This document shows positions 1 to 6,307 of a DNA stretch of 14,071 nucleotides, piece after piece; positions within the stretch are counted from its first letter, which is position 1; each line of letters opens with the position of its first letter. Location of the stretch: the NCBI GenBank assembly GCA_900546355.1, contig URCM01000081.1:1-14071 (forward strand), read 5' to 3'. A model generated the notes under the pieces. The model ran no database searches, was not told the origin of the DNA, and saw only the letters and a program-made list of their open reading frames with translations. Both the position numbers and the translations under genes were made by a program. This DNA comes from an uncultured Bacteroides sp. GTDB taxonomy: Bacteria; Bacteroidota; Bacteroidia; Bacteroidales; Bacteroidaceae.

Positions 1-52
1 GTAAGCCAGCAGATTTACAGTCTGCCCCATTTGGCCACTCTGGTATTTGCCC
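1..52 (-). tRNA. tRNA-Tyr (anticodon GTA), 3' part cut off by the window
   Basis: Read on the minus strand, the 5' acceptor strand GGGCAAA starts at 52. A D-arm follows, then an anticodon arm at 9-25 with a 5-bp stem (GCAGA/TCTGC) around the loop CTGTAAA. The anticodon GTA lies at 16-18 and decodes tyrosine codons UAU/UAC. The long variable arm, T arm and 3' acceptor strand would lie beyond position 1, so only about 52 nt are visible. The sequence strongly resembles tRNA-Tyr of Bacteroides. A good minus-strand promoter lies about 95 bp upstream (147-177). Confidence 0.93.
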
Positions 53-146
53 TTTATGAGTGAAGAATAAAGAATTCTTGCGTTGCAAGAGATGGAGGAT
101 ACTCCTTGTTTTTACTCTTAATTCTTCCTTTTTTTCAATTTCGCTG

Positions 147-177
147 CAAAGGTAATACTATTTTTTTAATCTGCAAG
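147..177 (-). promoter_or_regulatory. Bacteroidota-type promoter for tRNA-Tyr
   Basis: On the minus strand TACCTTTG at 147-154 matches the Bacteroidota -7 consensus TAnnTTTG exactly. CTTG at 174-177 lies 19 bp further upstream and is one base off the -33 element TTTG. The site overlaps the last codons of ribH (stop at 158-160). It would give a leader of roughly 85 nt before the tRNA, carrying two small inverted repeats (76-90 and 94-105). Calling this the tRNA promoter is inference from position and consensus. Confidence 0.6.
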
Positions 178-652
178 CGAAATCTATCATTTTTATTGCG
201 TCAATAGCACATTCATCGCCTTTATTTCCTAATTTTCCACCGGCGCGGTCTTCTGCTTGCTGTATATTGTCGGTTGTAATCAGCCCGTAAATGACCGGAA
301 TGTCGCTGGTTGCGTTCAGGTATGTGATGCCTTGAGTAGCTCCCATACATACATAATCGAAATGAGGCGTGTCTCCGCGCACTACGCAGCCCAAAGCGAT
401 AACGGCGTCAACTTTGCCGCTTTTGATGAGTTGGGCGGAACCGTAGGTTAATTCGAAGCTGCCAGGAACAGTCATTACCAAGATGTTTTCGTCTTTGGCT
501 CCGTGTTTTTTTAATGTATTCATCGCTCCGTTCAAGAGCGCGTCTGTAATGTCTTGGTTCCATTCGGACACAACAATGCCGAAGCGCATGGCTGATGCAT
601 CGGGTACGGAATGGGTGTTGTTGTCGGATAAATTGTGATAAGCTGTAGACAT
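158..652 (-). CDS. ribH: 6,7-dimethyl-8-ribityllumazine synthase
   Basis: Lumazine synthase, the penultimate step of riboflavin synthesis: it condenses 5-amino-6-ribitylamino-uracil with 3,4-dihydroxy-2-butanone 4-phosphate in the cytoplasm, usually as a large homo-oligomeric shell. At 164 aa it has the usual family length. Visible family features are the N-terminal strand with SEW (W31), the PGSFEL segment near residue 63, and [13 protein letters not shown], whose H97 corresponds to the conserved catalytic histidine. The first ~21 residues precede the conserved core ([10 protein letters not shown]), and such a short N-terminal tail is common in Bacteroides RibH, so the upstream ATG is preferred over M22. 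It lies 87 bp downstream of the TPR gene on the same strand, with a strong hairpin between them. No other rib gene is in the window. I see no FMN riboswitch. Confidence 0.96.
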   Translation of the reverse strand: MSTAYHNLSDNNTHSVPDASAMRFGIVVSEWNQDITDALLNGAMNTLKKHGAKDENILVMTVPGSFELTYGSAQLIKSGKVDAVIALGCVVRGDTPHFDYVCMGATQGITYLNATSDIPVIYGLITTDNIQQAEDRAGGKLGNKGDECAIDAIKMIDFACRLKK

Positions 653-681
653 GGAAGAAAATTTATAGTTATATGCATAGA

Positions 682-721
682 CGCAAAAACGCGGAGCATT
701 ATTCCCCCTTGCGTTTTTGCG
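682..721. repeat. Perfect 11-bp inverted repeat between the TPR gene and ribH
   Basis: CGCAAAAACGC (682-692) and GCGTTTTTGCG (711-721) are exact reverse complements around an 18-nt loop. On the minus strand the hairpin lies 18 nt after the TPR stop and ends 29 nt before the ribH start. No U-run follows on that strand, so it is not a classical terminator in the direction of the flanking genes; on the plus strand a T-rich stretch follows after about 5 nt. It could partly uncouple ribH from the TPR gene, stabilise an mRNA end, or be a REP-like intergenic palindrome. Confidence 0.75.
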
Positions 722-739
722 CCTATTGTTTTTTATGTC

Positions 740-1417
740 TTATTTGATAGATGCGCGTTCGATGTATTTGTCGATGCCCATAGCCTGATAAGAGTTGGCG
801 TATTTTGTTTTGATTTGTTTATACGCTTCTACGGCTTCTGCGTTTTTGCCTTGTTTTTCCAAAATCTGACCTGCCTGCAATAGGTAAACCGGACTTAAGG
901 TGTTGCTATCGGCTTTGTCGGCTGCTTTCAGCAGAGTTGCAGCAGCTTTGTCTAATTGTCCCATTTGTGCATAGCAGTTACCCAAAGTGCCTAATATGGC
1001 AGGGGCTACCATATAATCGTCTGCATTGAACTTGTCAAGGTAAGTGACAGCTTCTTCGTATTTGCCCATTTGCGCATAGCAAAGTCCACAATAGGCGTTG
1101 GCAAGGTTTCCTGCATCAGTGCCACTGTATTCATTGGCGATTTTCAGGAATCCGGCATAACCTAAACTGTCGCCGTTTAAAGCTGATTCGAAATCGTCGT
1201 TTCCGAAATATTGTTCTCCTTTAAACAAGGCTTCGGACGCTTTCAGCTCTTTGGGCTCGCCGATGAAATGGTTATATGCCAGTATGCCGCATACGATTAC
1301 GACAATGGCGACAATGATACCTACAAACAGGTTTTTGTACTTTAACAGGAATGCTTCTGAAGTGCTCAACGCTTCGTCTACATTCAACGGATCGTGAATT
1401 TGGTTTTCTTTTGACAT
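740..1417 (-). CDS. Membrane-anchored tetratricopeptide repeat protein (YfgM-like)
   Basis: A 225-aa protein with a charged N-terminal cytoplasmic tail (about 1-28), one hydrophobic membrane helix (about 29-48, VGIIVAIVVIVCGILAY) and a soluble C-terminal part of TPR-like helical hairpins. The clearest are at about 103-130 (GLCYAQMGKYEEAVTYLDKF), 137-166 (LGNCYAQMGQLDKAAATLLKA) and 174-207. This single-pass layout with a periplasmic TPR domain resembles YfgM, an ancillary SecYEG-associated factor. The resemblance is architectural and the partner here is unknown. A promoter with an exact -7 element lies just upstream (1467-1474). ribH follows on the same strand after 87 bp, so co-transcription is possible. 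The neighbouring recF is divergent. TPR membrane protein is a firm call; the YfgM role is a guess. Confidence 0.85.
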   Translation of the reverse strand: MSKENQIHDPLNVDEALSTSEAFLLKYKNLFVGIIVAIVVIVCGILAYNHFIGEPKELKASEALFKGEQYFGNDDFESALNGDSLGYAGFLKIANEYSGTDAGNLANAYCGLCYAQMGKYEEAVTYLDKFNADDYMVAPAILGTLGNCYAQMGQLDKAAATLLKAADKADSNTLSPVYLLQAGQILEKQGKNAEAVEAYKQIKTKYANSYQAMGIDKYIERASIK

Positions 1418-1466
1418 CTTCTTATTGTTTTTTTATTATTTTTCTCTTGTCGCGATTTTCGGTCAG

Positions 1467-1498
1467 CAAAAGTAGTTTATTTCTGTTTATAAATGAAA
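1467..1498 (-). promoter_or_regulatory. Promoter for the TPR gene (and possibly ribH)
   Basis: The minus strand has TACTTTTG at 1467-1474, an exact TAnnTTTG -7 element, with TTTC at 1495-1498 as a near-consensus -33 element 20 bp upstream. Transcription would start near 1460, leaving a leader of about 40 nt before the ATG at 1417. It lies back to back with the recF promoter. Confidence 0.6.
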
Positions 1499-1537
1499 TT
1501 TGCGGGCAAGTTTTTTTATCAATCTTGCTTTTATTCG

Positions 1538-1545
1538 TATTTTTG
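1538..1545 (+). promoter_or_regulatory. -7 element of the recF promoter
   Basis: TATTTTTG is an exact TAnnTTTG match 22 bp before the preferred recF ATG at 1568. I see no convincing TTTG at the matching -33 distance. AAAGGAG at 1554-1560 gives a good ribosome binding site. The placement also argues that recF does not begin at the upstream in-frame ATG (1493). Confidence 0.5.
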
Positions 1546-1567
1546 TGGCTCAAAAAGGAGTATACGT

Positions 1568-2686
1568 ATGTGGTTAAAACGCATTTCTATCTTAAATTAT
1601 AAGAATTTGGAGCAAGTGGAACTGGCTTTTTCGCGGAAGTTGAATTGCATCATCGGAAGGAACGGGATGGGAAAGACCAACCTGATGGATGCGGTGTATT
1701 ATTTGTCGTTTTGCAAAAGTGCCACCAATCCGATTGATTCGCAGAACATTCTTCATGGCAGGGATTTTTTTGTGATACAAGGATTTTATGAAACCGATGC
1801 GGGTGAGCCGGAGGAAGTGTATTGCGGCTTGAAGCGGAAACAGAAAAAGCAGTTTAAGCGGAACAAGAAAGAGTATACGCGTTTGTCCGACCATATTGGG
1901 CTGATACCGTTGGTAATGGTGTCGCCTGCCGACTCGTGGCTGATTGCGGGCGGAAGTGAAGAACGACGGAGATTCATGGATGTGGTGATTTCGCAGTTTG
2001 ATCGTGAATACCTGGACGCGTTGATTCGTTATAATAAGGCTTTGCAGCAGCGTAATGCTTTGCTCAAGTCGGAACTGGAGCCGGAAGAAGAACTGATGTC
2101 GTTATGGGAAGAAGCGATGGCACTTGCGGGTGAGGTTGTGTTCCGCAAACGGAAGGATTTTGTGGACGAATTTATTCCGGTGTTCCAGTCTTATTATGCT
2201 TATATTTCACAGGGCAGGGAGCAGGTAGGACTTGCTTACGAGTCGCACGCGGCACAAGGCAGCTTGTTGCAGCAACTGAAAGAGAGCCGTCAGCGTGACC
2301 GTGTTTTGGGCTATTCCACCAAAGGCGTGCACAAGGATGACCTGATTATGGAATTGGAAGGTTTTCCGATAAAGCGGGAAGGGTCGCAGGGACAAAACAA
2401 AACTTACTTGATTGCGCTCAAATTGGCTCAATTTGATTTCTTGAAGCGTACCGGAAGCCATGCTGTACCGATTGTGCTGCTGGACGATATTTTCGATAAG
2501 TTGGATGCTTCGCGTGTAGAGCAGATTGTAAAATTGGTGGCGGGAGATAATTTCGGACAGATATTTATTACCGATACCAACCGGGAGCACTTAGACAAGA
2601 TATTGCGCGAGGTTGGCAAGGATTACCGGGTATTTGAGGTAGAGGATGGATGTGTGTCTGCGCGTGAAGAGGAGGATGATAGATGA
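1568..2686 (+). CDS. recF: DNA replication and repair protein RecF
   Basis: RecF, an SMC/ABC-type ATPase that with RecO and RecR loads RecA at single-strand gaps. With the start at 1568 it is 372 aa, the usual RecF size. Key motifs are Walker A GRNGMGKT (30-37), the RecF-typical GVHKDDL (253-259), the ABC signature EGSQGQ (271-276) and Walker B IVLLDD (302-307), followed by the D-loop-like FDKLD. The in-frame ATG at 1493 would add 25 residues unlike the family. The ATG at 1568 is preceded by AAAGGAG, is followed at once by the conserved N-terminal strand (LKRISILNYKNLEQVELAF), and lies downstream of a promoter element. Its stop overlaps the next start codon by 4 bp, indicating translational coupling with the DUF721 gene. 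No dnaA, dnaN or gyrB is in view. Confidence 0.96.
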   Translation: MWLKRISILNYKNLEQVELAFSRKLNCIIGRNGMGKTNLMDAVYYLSFCKSATNPIDSQNILHGRDFFVIQGFYETDAGEPEEVYCGLKRKQKKQFKRNKKEYTRLSDHIGLIPLVMVSPADSWLIAGGSEERRRFMDVVISQFDREYLDALIRYNKALQQRNALLKSELEPEEELMSLWEEAMALAGEVVFRKRKDFVDEFIPVFQSYYAYISQGREQVGLAYESHAAQGSLLQQLKESRQRDRVLGYSTKGVHKDDLIMELEGFPIKREGSQGQNKTYLIALKLAQFDFLKRTGSHAVPIVLLDDIFDKLDASRVEQIVKLVAGDNFGQIFITDTNREHLDKILREVGKDYRVFEVEDGCVSAREEEDDR

Positions 2687-2973
2687 AAAGAAACAATACG
2701 GAGCAGGTGGGTGACGTTATCCGCCGTTTGCTGAGGCAGGAGGGATTGGAAACTCCTTTGAATGAATATCGGCTGATTGATGCCTGGAAGGATGTAGTGG
2801 GCACTGCTATTGCCCACTATACAACGAATCTGTATATCAAAAACCAAGTGTTGTATGTACATCTTTCTTCTTCGGTGTTGCGTCAGGAGTTGGCGATGAG
2901 CCGTACGCTGTTGATACGGAATCTGAATGCGCAAGTCGGTTCGCAAGTTATCGTGAACATTGTATTCCGTTGA
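2683..2973 (+). CDS. DUF721 / DciA-like protein
   Basis: A 96-aa protein of the DUF721 family. Its core is the family pattern of an N-terminal helix (VGDVIRRLLRQEGLE), the W-K-D-V-V-G motif (W35 to G40), and a KH-like domain with alternating strands (LYIKNQVLYVHLSSSVLRQEL) ending in INIV-type hydrophobic residues. DciA, the best studied DUF721 protein, is the replicative-helicase (DnaB) operator of bacteria lacking DnaC. That this short form acts the same way is inference. The start codon overlaps the recF stop (ATGA), so the two are almost certainly one transcript. In mycobacteria a DUF721 gene also follows recF, which supports a replication role. The stop is only 6 bp from the convergent end of the folate cyclo-ligase gene. 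Confidence 0.88.
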   Translation: MKRNNTEQVGDVIRRLLRQEGLETPLNEYRLIDAWKDVVGTAIAHYTTNLYIKNQVLYVHLSSSVLRQELAMSRTLLIRNLNAQVGSQVIVNIVFR

Positions 2974-2979
2974 CTGGCT

Positions 2980-3528
2980 TTAATGCATTCTTCCGTTTTC
3001 TGTCCATACTTCATCCATGGGGATATCTTGTTCGTTGGCGGGAAGGGATGTTTCACAAAGCTGGAACTGAAAGCATATACCTATTTTATATAGGGAGAGG
3101 TTGCATAAAAGGCGGTCGTAATATCCTTTGCCGCGCCCTAACCGATTTCCCTGGCGGTCGAACGAAACACCTGGGATGAAAGCAAGCCCGATTGAACTTG
3201 GCTTGGTAAAGGGTTCTCCGGTGGGTTCTTTGATATGGAAAGCACCTGTGGTGAGATTCGCTTTTGCCGTATATTTCCGCAATTCCAGTTCATTGCCTTT
3301 TACGACCGGAAGGATGATGTCTTTTTCTTTACTCCATTTTTCTATGAATTCGTGTGTCTGCACTTCATCTGGCAAGGAATAGTAGAGCAGTATGGCGCGC
3401 GCCGTTTGGAATCGCGGATGTTTTTCCAGCCGGTTGAATAGAAGGTTGGAGAGCCGGTTAAGTTCTTCTTTGGTATGTTGTTTTTTCTTTAGGGCTATTT
3501 CAGTCCGGATAGATTGTTTGTCGTTCAT
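2980..3528 (-). CDS. 5-formyltetrahydrofolate cyclo-ligase (MTHFS family)
   Basis: 5,10-methenyltetrahydrofolate synthetase converts 5-formyl-THF to 5,10-methenyl-THF with ATP hydrolysis, recycling this inhibitory storage folate into the one-carbon pool. At 182 aa it has the usual family length. Signature elements are the basic N-terminal helix (IRTEIALKKKQ), LYYSLPDEVQT (about 48-58, substrate-binding region), GLAFIPGVSFD (about 114-124), and the glycine-rich ATP/folate loop GRGKGYYDR (131-139), followed by the C-terminal IPMDEVWTE segment. It is last in the minus-strand run and lies 121 bp after the S41 protease gene. A ~95-nt imperfect hairpin fills most of that gap and ends 6 nt before this ATG. 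The 3' end converges on the DUF721 gene with a 6-bp gap and no obvious terminator. Confidence 0.95.
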   Translation of the reverse strand: MNDKQSIRTEIALKKKQHTKEELNRLSNLLFNRLEKHPRFQTARAILLYYSLPDEVQTHEFIEKWSKEKDIILPVVKGNELELRKYTAKANLTTGAFHIKEPTGEPFTKPSSIGLAFIPGVSFDRQGNRLGRGKGYYDRLLCNLSLYKIGICFQFQLCETSLPANEQDIPMDEVWTENGRMH

Positions 3529-3534
3529 GGTGTT

Positions 3535-3629
3535 AATGTGCAGTGTGGAAATATGCCAGTGTGGGAATGCGCCGATGTAAAGCCAATGTTGTCGGCATTA
3601 TCCACATTGGCATATTACATTAGCACATT
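3535..3629. repeat. Long imperfect inverted repeat built of AATGTG/AATATGCCA-like units
   Basis: The left half (3535-3575) and right half (3592-3629) fold onto each other. Paired blocks are AATGTGC (3535-3541) with GCACATT (3623-3629), AATATGCCA (3550-3558) with TGGCATATT (3608-3616), and GCCGA (3571-3575) with TCGGC (3592-3596), around a loop of about 16 nt. Within each arm, short degenerate units of the form AATGTG/AATATG recur. The element lies between the S41 gene and the folate cyclo-ligase gene and ends only 6 nt upstream of the latter's start codon. It may be a dispersed intergenic repeat, a translational control hairpin, or both. Confidence 0.7.
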
Positions 3630-3649
3630 CCTTGTATCGGCACATTGTT

Positions 3650-5290
3650 TTAAGACTCTTCTTCCGGTGCTTTAGGGAAGGATTCTCCTTTTTCTAAAAC
3701 TTCGAGTGCTTTCAAGACAGTTGGGTCGGTCTGGTTGCTGTATGCGATGTAGGCTTCCGTCCCCAGCATATTGTAGATAATGTTGCCGTACAATACTTCA
3801 TCGAATAGTTTTTTCGATTTATACATCAAAATGTTCCGGCGTTTCAAACCTTTCTTTTCCGCATACGATGCAAACTTTTCCAGCAGGTTTTGTGTCTTCA
3901 GATAAGCGGCCATACTGTCGGGTGTGGTATATTGTTGAAGTGTGCTGCGGTTTTTGTCTGTATAGTCTAATGTATAGCGGATAATCAGTCCGCGGGTAGC
4001 TGCCATACGGAAGTAAGAAGTCATGCCGGTCGTGTCTTGTGGAACGAATATATCGGGCATAATGCCTCCTCCTCCGTATACGGTGCGTCCTAAGCGGGTG
4101 TGATAGACTTCTTTGGTGTTTTGCTTGATGCTGTCAGCCGAGAAAAATTCACCATGTTCGTATCGCGTGATCAAATCCATGTCGTATTCAGAATCGTTTC
4201 CTTTCTCGTATGGCTTTTGGATGCAGCGTCCCGATGGAGTATAGTAACGTGCGATGGTCAGGCGGATAGCCGAACCGTCACTGAACTCAATGGGCTGTTG
4301 CACCAATCCTTTTCCGAACGAGCGACGCCCTATGATGGTACCCCGGTCGTTGTCTTGGATAGCCCCTGCAAAGATTTCACTTGCCGATGCAGAGCCTTCG
4401 TCCATTAATACGACAAGCGGAGTGCCTTGACTGCTTCCTGTTCCGTTGGAAGTGTAGTTCTCTCTTGGAGATTTCCGCCCTTCGGTGTATACAATCAAGC
4501 TGTTCCCTGGAAGGAATTCGTTAATCATTTGGATAGCCGCAGCCATATATCCGCCCGTGTTGCCACGCAGGTCGATAATCAATCCTTTATAGTTTGCTTG
4601 GTTTAGTTTGGCGAGGGCGACGAGCAATTCTGGATAAGTCGTTTCGCCGAACTTGTTTACTTTGATGTATCCGAAACGGTCATTGACCATATAGGCGGCA
4701 TCGATGCTTTTTACCGGAATGTCGCCACGTACTACGTTGAAGTGAAGTATTTCTTCTTCTCCAGGACGGTAAACTCCCAGTTTGACAGTGCTTCCTTTCT
4801 CTCCTTTCAGTCGGCGCATGGCTTCTGTGTTAGTCACCACTTTGCCTACAAAGGCCGAATCGTCCACTTCGATGATACGGTCGCCGGCCAGCATGCCCAC
4901 TTTTTCCGAAGGTCCTCCGGGTATGACACTGTTTACATGGATGGTATCGTCTTGGATGGTGAACTGTATGCCTACGCCGCTAAAACTTCCTTTCAGGTCG
5001 GAGTTGACAGCTTCCAAGTCTTTTGCGGGAATGTATGCCGAATGCGGGTCAAGTTCGCCCAGGATTTGCGGCATGGCTTCTTCTACCAAGTCGTACATAT
5101 TTACCGTATCTACGTACTGGTCGTCAATGATGCGCAAAAGAGCATTCAGCTTGTTCGATGATGTGTTGATGATGCCTAATTTGTTACCCGAAAAATGGTT
5201 GGCATAGAACGTTCCGATGAGGATGCCCACTACTACGCATAAGGCGAGCAGAAAAGGCATAAGCCGGTTTTTGTTATTGTTTGTCGTCAT
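3650..5290 (-). CDS. S41 family C-terminal processing protease with PDZ domain
   Basis: A carboxyl-terminal processing protease of the CtpA/Prc family, acting outside the cytoplasmic membrane on C-terminal ends of exported proteins. The N-terminus has a basic tail and one hydrophobic segment (about 10-27), either an uncleaved anchor or a signal peptide. A PDZ domain spans about 95-180 (SGVGIQF, PGGPSEKVGMLAGDRI). The S41 core spans about 195-370, with LRGNTGG at 241-247 and the nucleophile region GSASASEIF. By family alignment S302 is the nucleophile and K327 (GRRSFGKGLV) the general base, with the expected 25-residue spacing. The 546-aa length and C-terminal helical extension are usual in Bacteroidota. 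The start overlaps the upstream deaminase gene by 17 bp, so the two are probably translationally coupled. The physiological substrate cannot be told from sequence. Confidence 0.95.
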   Translation of the reverse strand: MTTNNNKNRLMPFLLALCVVVGILIGTFYANHFSGNKLGIINTSSNKLNALLRIIDDQYVDTVNMYDLVEEAMPQILGELDPHSAYIPAKDLEAVNSDLKGSFSGVGIQFTIQDDTIHVNSVIPGGPSEKVGMLAGDRIIEVDDSAFVGKVVTNTEAMRRLKGEKGSTVKLGVYRPGEEEILHFNVVRGDIPVKSIDAAYMVNDRFGYIKVNKFGETTYPELLVALAKLNQANYKGLIIDLRGNTGGYMAAAIQMINEFLPGNSLIVYTEGRKSPRENYTSNGTGSSQGTPLVVLMDEGSASASEIFAGAIQDNDRGTIIGRRSFGKGLVQQPIEFSDGSAIRLTIARYYTPSGRCIQKPYEKGNDSEYDMDLITRYEHGEFFSADSIKQNTKEVYHTRLGRTVYGGGGIMPDIFVPQDTTGMTSYFRMAATRGLIIRYTLDYTDKNRSTLQQYTTPDSMAAYLKTQNLLEKFASYAEKKGLKRRNILMYKSKKLFDEVLYGNIIYNMLGTEAYIAYSNQTDPTVLKALEVLEKGESFPKAPEEES

Positions 5291-5726
5291 ACGTGTCTCC
5301 TTTGTTTAAATAAATCACTTCGATATTGGCTCTCTTTAAAAGGTTGATTCCGTCTTCCAGTCTGTATTTTTCGGCATAGACCACCCGCTTGATGCCAGCT
5401 TGGATAATTAATTTGGCACATTCGATGCACGGCGAGGCGGTGACATAAAGCGTTGCGCCTTCGCTGCTATTGTTCGAGCGGGCTATCTTTGTGATGGCAT
5501 TGGCCTCGGCATGCAGCACATAGGGTTTGGTCAATCCGTGTTCATCTTCACATACATTCTCGAATCCGGCGGGTGTTCCGTTGTAGCCATCCGAGATAAT
5601 CATCTTGTCTTTTACAATCAGGGCGCCAACTTTTCTTCTTTGGCAATAAGAATTTTCCGCCCAAATGGTAGCCATGCGCATGTATCGCTTGTCTAATGTT
5701 TCTTGTTTGCTTTCGGTCGGTTCCAT
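5274..5726 (-). CDS. Deoxycytidylate (dCMP) deaminase family protein
   Basis: A zinc-dependent deaminase of the cytidine/deoxycytidylate family, here 150 aa. The zinc site is visible as HAEANAI (H72 ligand, E74 proton shuttle) and SPCIEC (C100 and C103 ligands). The stretch GYNGTPAGFENVCED (about 47-61) is typical of dCMP deaminases of the ComEB type, which convert dCMP to dUMP for dTTP synthesis, and differs from tRNA or guanine deaminases. The ligands C100 and C103 sit in one motif and nothing is missing. It lies 16 bp after the lipoprotein gene and its 3' end overlaps the S41 protease start by 17 bp, a tight operon arrangement, although I know of no functional link between the two enzymes. 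The final choice between dCMP and related substrates would need biochemistry. Confidence 0.92.
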   Translation of the reverse strand: MEPTESKQETLDKRYMRMATIWAENSYCQRRKVGALIVKDKMIISDGYNGTPAGFENVCEDEHGLTKPYVLHAEANAITKIARSNNSSEGATLYVTASPCIECAKLIIQAGIKRVVYAEKYRLEDGINLLKRANIEVIYLNKGDTYDDKQ

Positions 5727-5742
5727 AAGTCGTTGTTTCTGT

Positions 5743-6219
5743 TTATTTGGTCATCCTGATCGTGCTGAACTGGATGAAATGGTTCTTGTCTATGTTGAAA
5801 AGTTTGATGAGCGTAGCGTCACCGCGGTAGAATTTGGCGTTGCTTATTTCATCGAAAAACGTTTTGTCGAGTCCGCTTGGCGTGCGGTCCGACTTGATAT
5901 TGATAGAAAAACTATGATCCTCTCCATTTGCGCTCCATCTGCCGTTGAAAGTGATGGCGTTTCCTTTTCCTTCCACTGTCCCGTCATCGGAAAAGCGGAC
6001 GTAGTAGGAATCTTTGGTACTGTTGATGCGGGCCACATCGTCTATGGAAAGCGTCATATCCCATTTGTTGTCGTCTTCCCAGTTAGTGGTGTCATATGAA
6101 GAACTCCAGTACCACGTCTGGCCGTTTGCGAAGATTTCGAACACATCGTCCTCGTTGCATCCGTAAAGAAGGAAGGCCAGGCACAGCCCGAGATAAGATA
6201 GGTATTTTTTCATTTGCAT
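5743..6219 (-). CDS. Small putative lipoprotein of unknown function
   Basis: I do not recognise an enzymatic family. The product is 158 aa, with a lipoprotein signal peptide: MQMKKYLS, a hydrophobic run, then LLYG-C with the lipidated cysteine at residue 21. The residues after the cysteine (NEDD) are acidic, fitting the surface-export signal described for Bacteroidota lipoproteins, so an outer-membrane and possibly surface location is likely. The mature part is rich in W, Y, D and N and predicted to be mostly beta-strand, with segments such as GTVEGKGNAITFNGRWS. A second ATG two codons in (MKKYLS) is an equally good start and has a better spaced GAAG upstream. It lies 88 bp after dcp and 16 bp before the deaminase gene on the same strand. 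It looks like one of the many small lipoproteins confined to Bacteroides relatives. Confidence 0.82.
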   Translation of the reverse strand: MQMKKYLSYLGLCLAFLLYGCNEDDVFEIFANGQTWYWSSSYDTTNWEDDNKWDMTLSIDDVARINSTKDSYYVRFSDDGTVEGKGNAITFNGRWSANGEDHSFSINIKSDRTPSGLDKTFFDEISNAKFYRGDATLIKLFNIDKNHFIQFSTIRMTK

Positions 6220-6307
6220 ACTTCTTTTTTTATTGTGTTGGTTTTAGATTGGCAGGTTTGATAGTCTTTGAGGCTTTTGGGCTTGATGACTTCAATCTGC
6301 AACTTAT

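Noticed and set aside
653..739. FMN riboswitch upstream of ribH
   Set aside because: The gap is only 87 bp and holds a single hairpin; the multi-branched conserved RFN element is absent.
1493..1567. Upstream in-frame ATG extending recF by 25 codons
   Set aside because: The extra residues do not resemble RecF, the start at 1568 has a good ribosome binding site, and a promoter element (1538-1545) lies inside the extension.
4742..5207. Two overlapping plus-strand open frames (139 and 141 codons) opposite the S41 protease gene
   Set aside because: Both are antisense to a well-conserved protease domain, overlap each other, and show no recognisable domain.
6220..6307. AGATTG/CAATCT inverted repeat between dcp and the lipoprotein gene
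   Set aside because: Six-base arms 41 bp apart are expected by chance, and no promoter or terminator element accompanies them.
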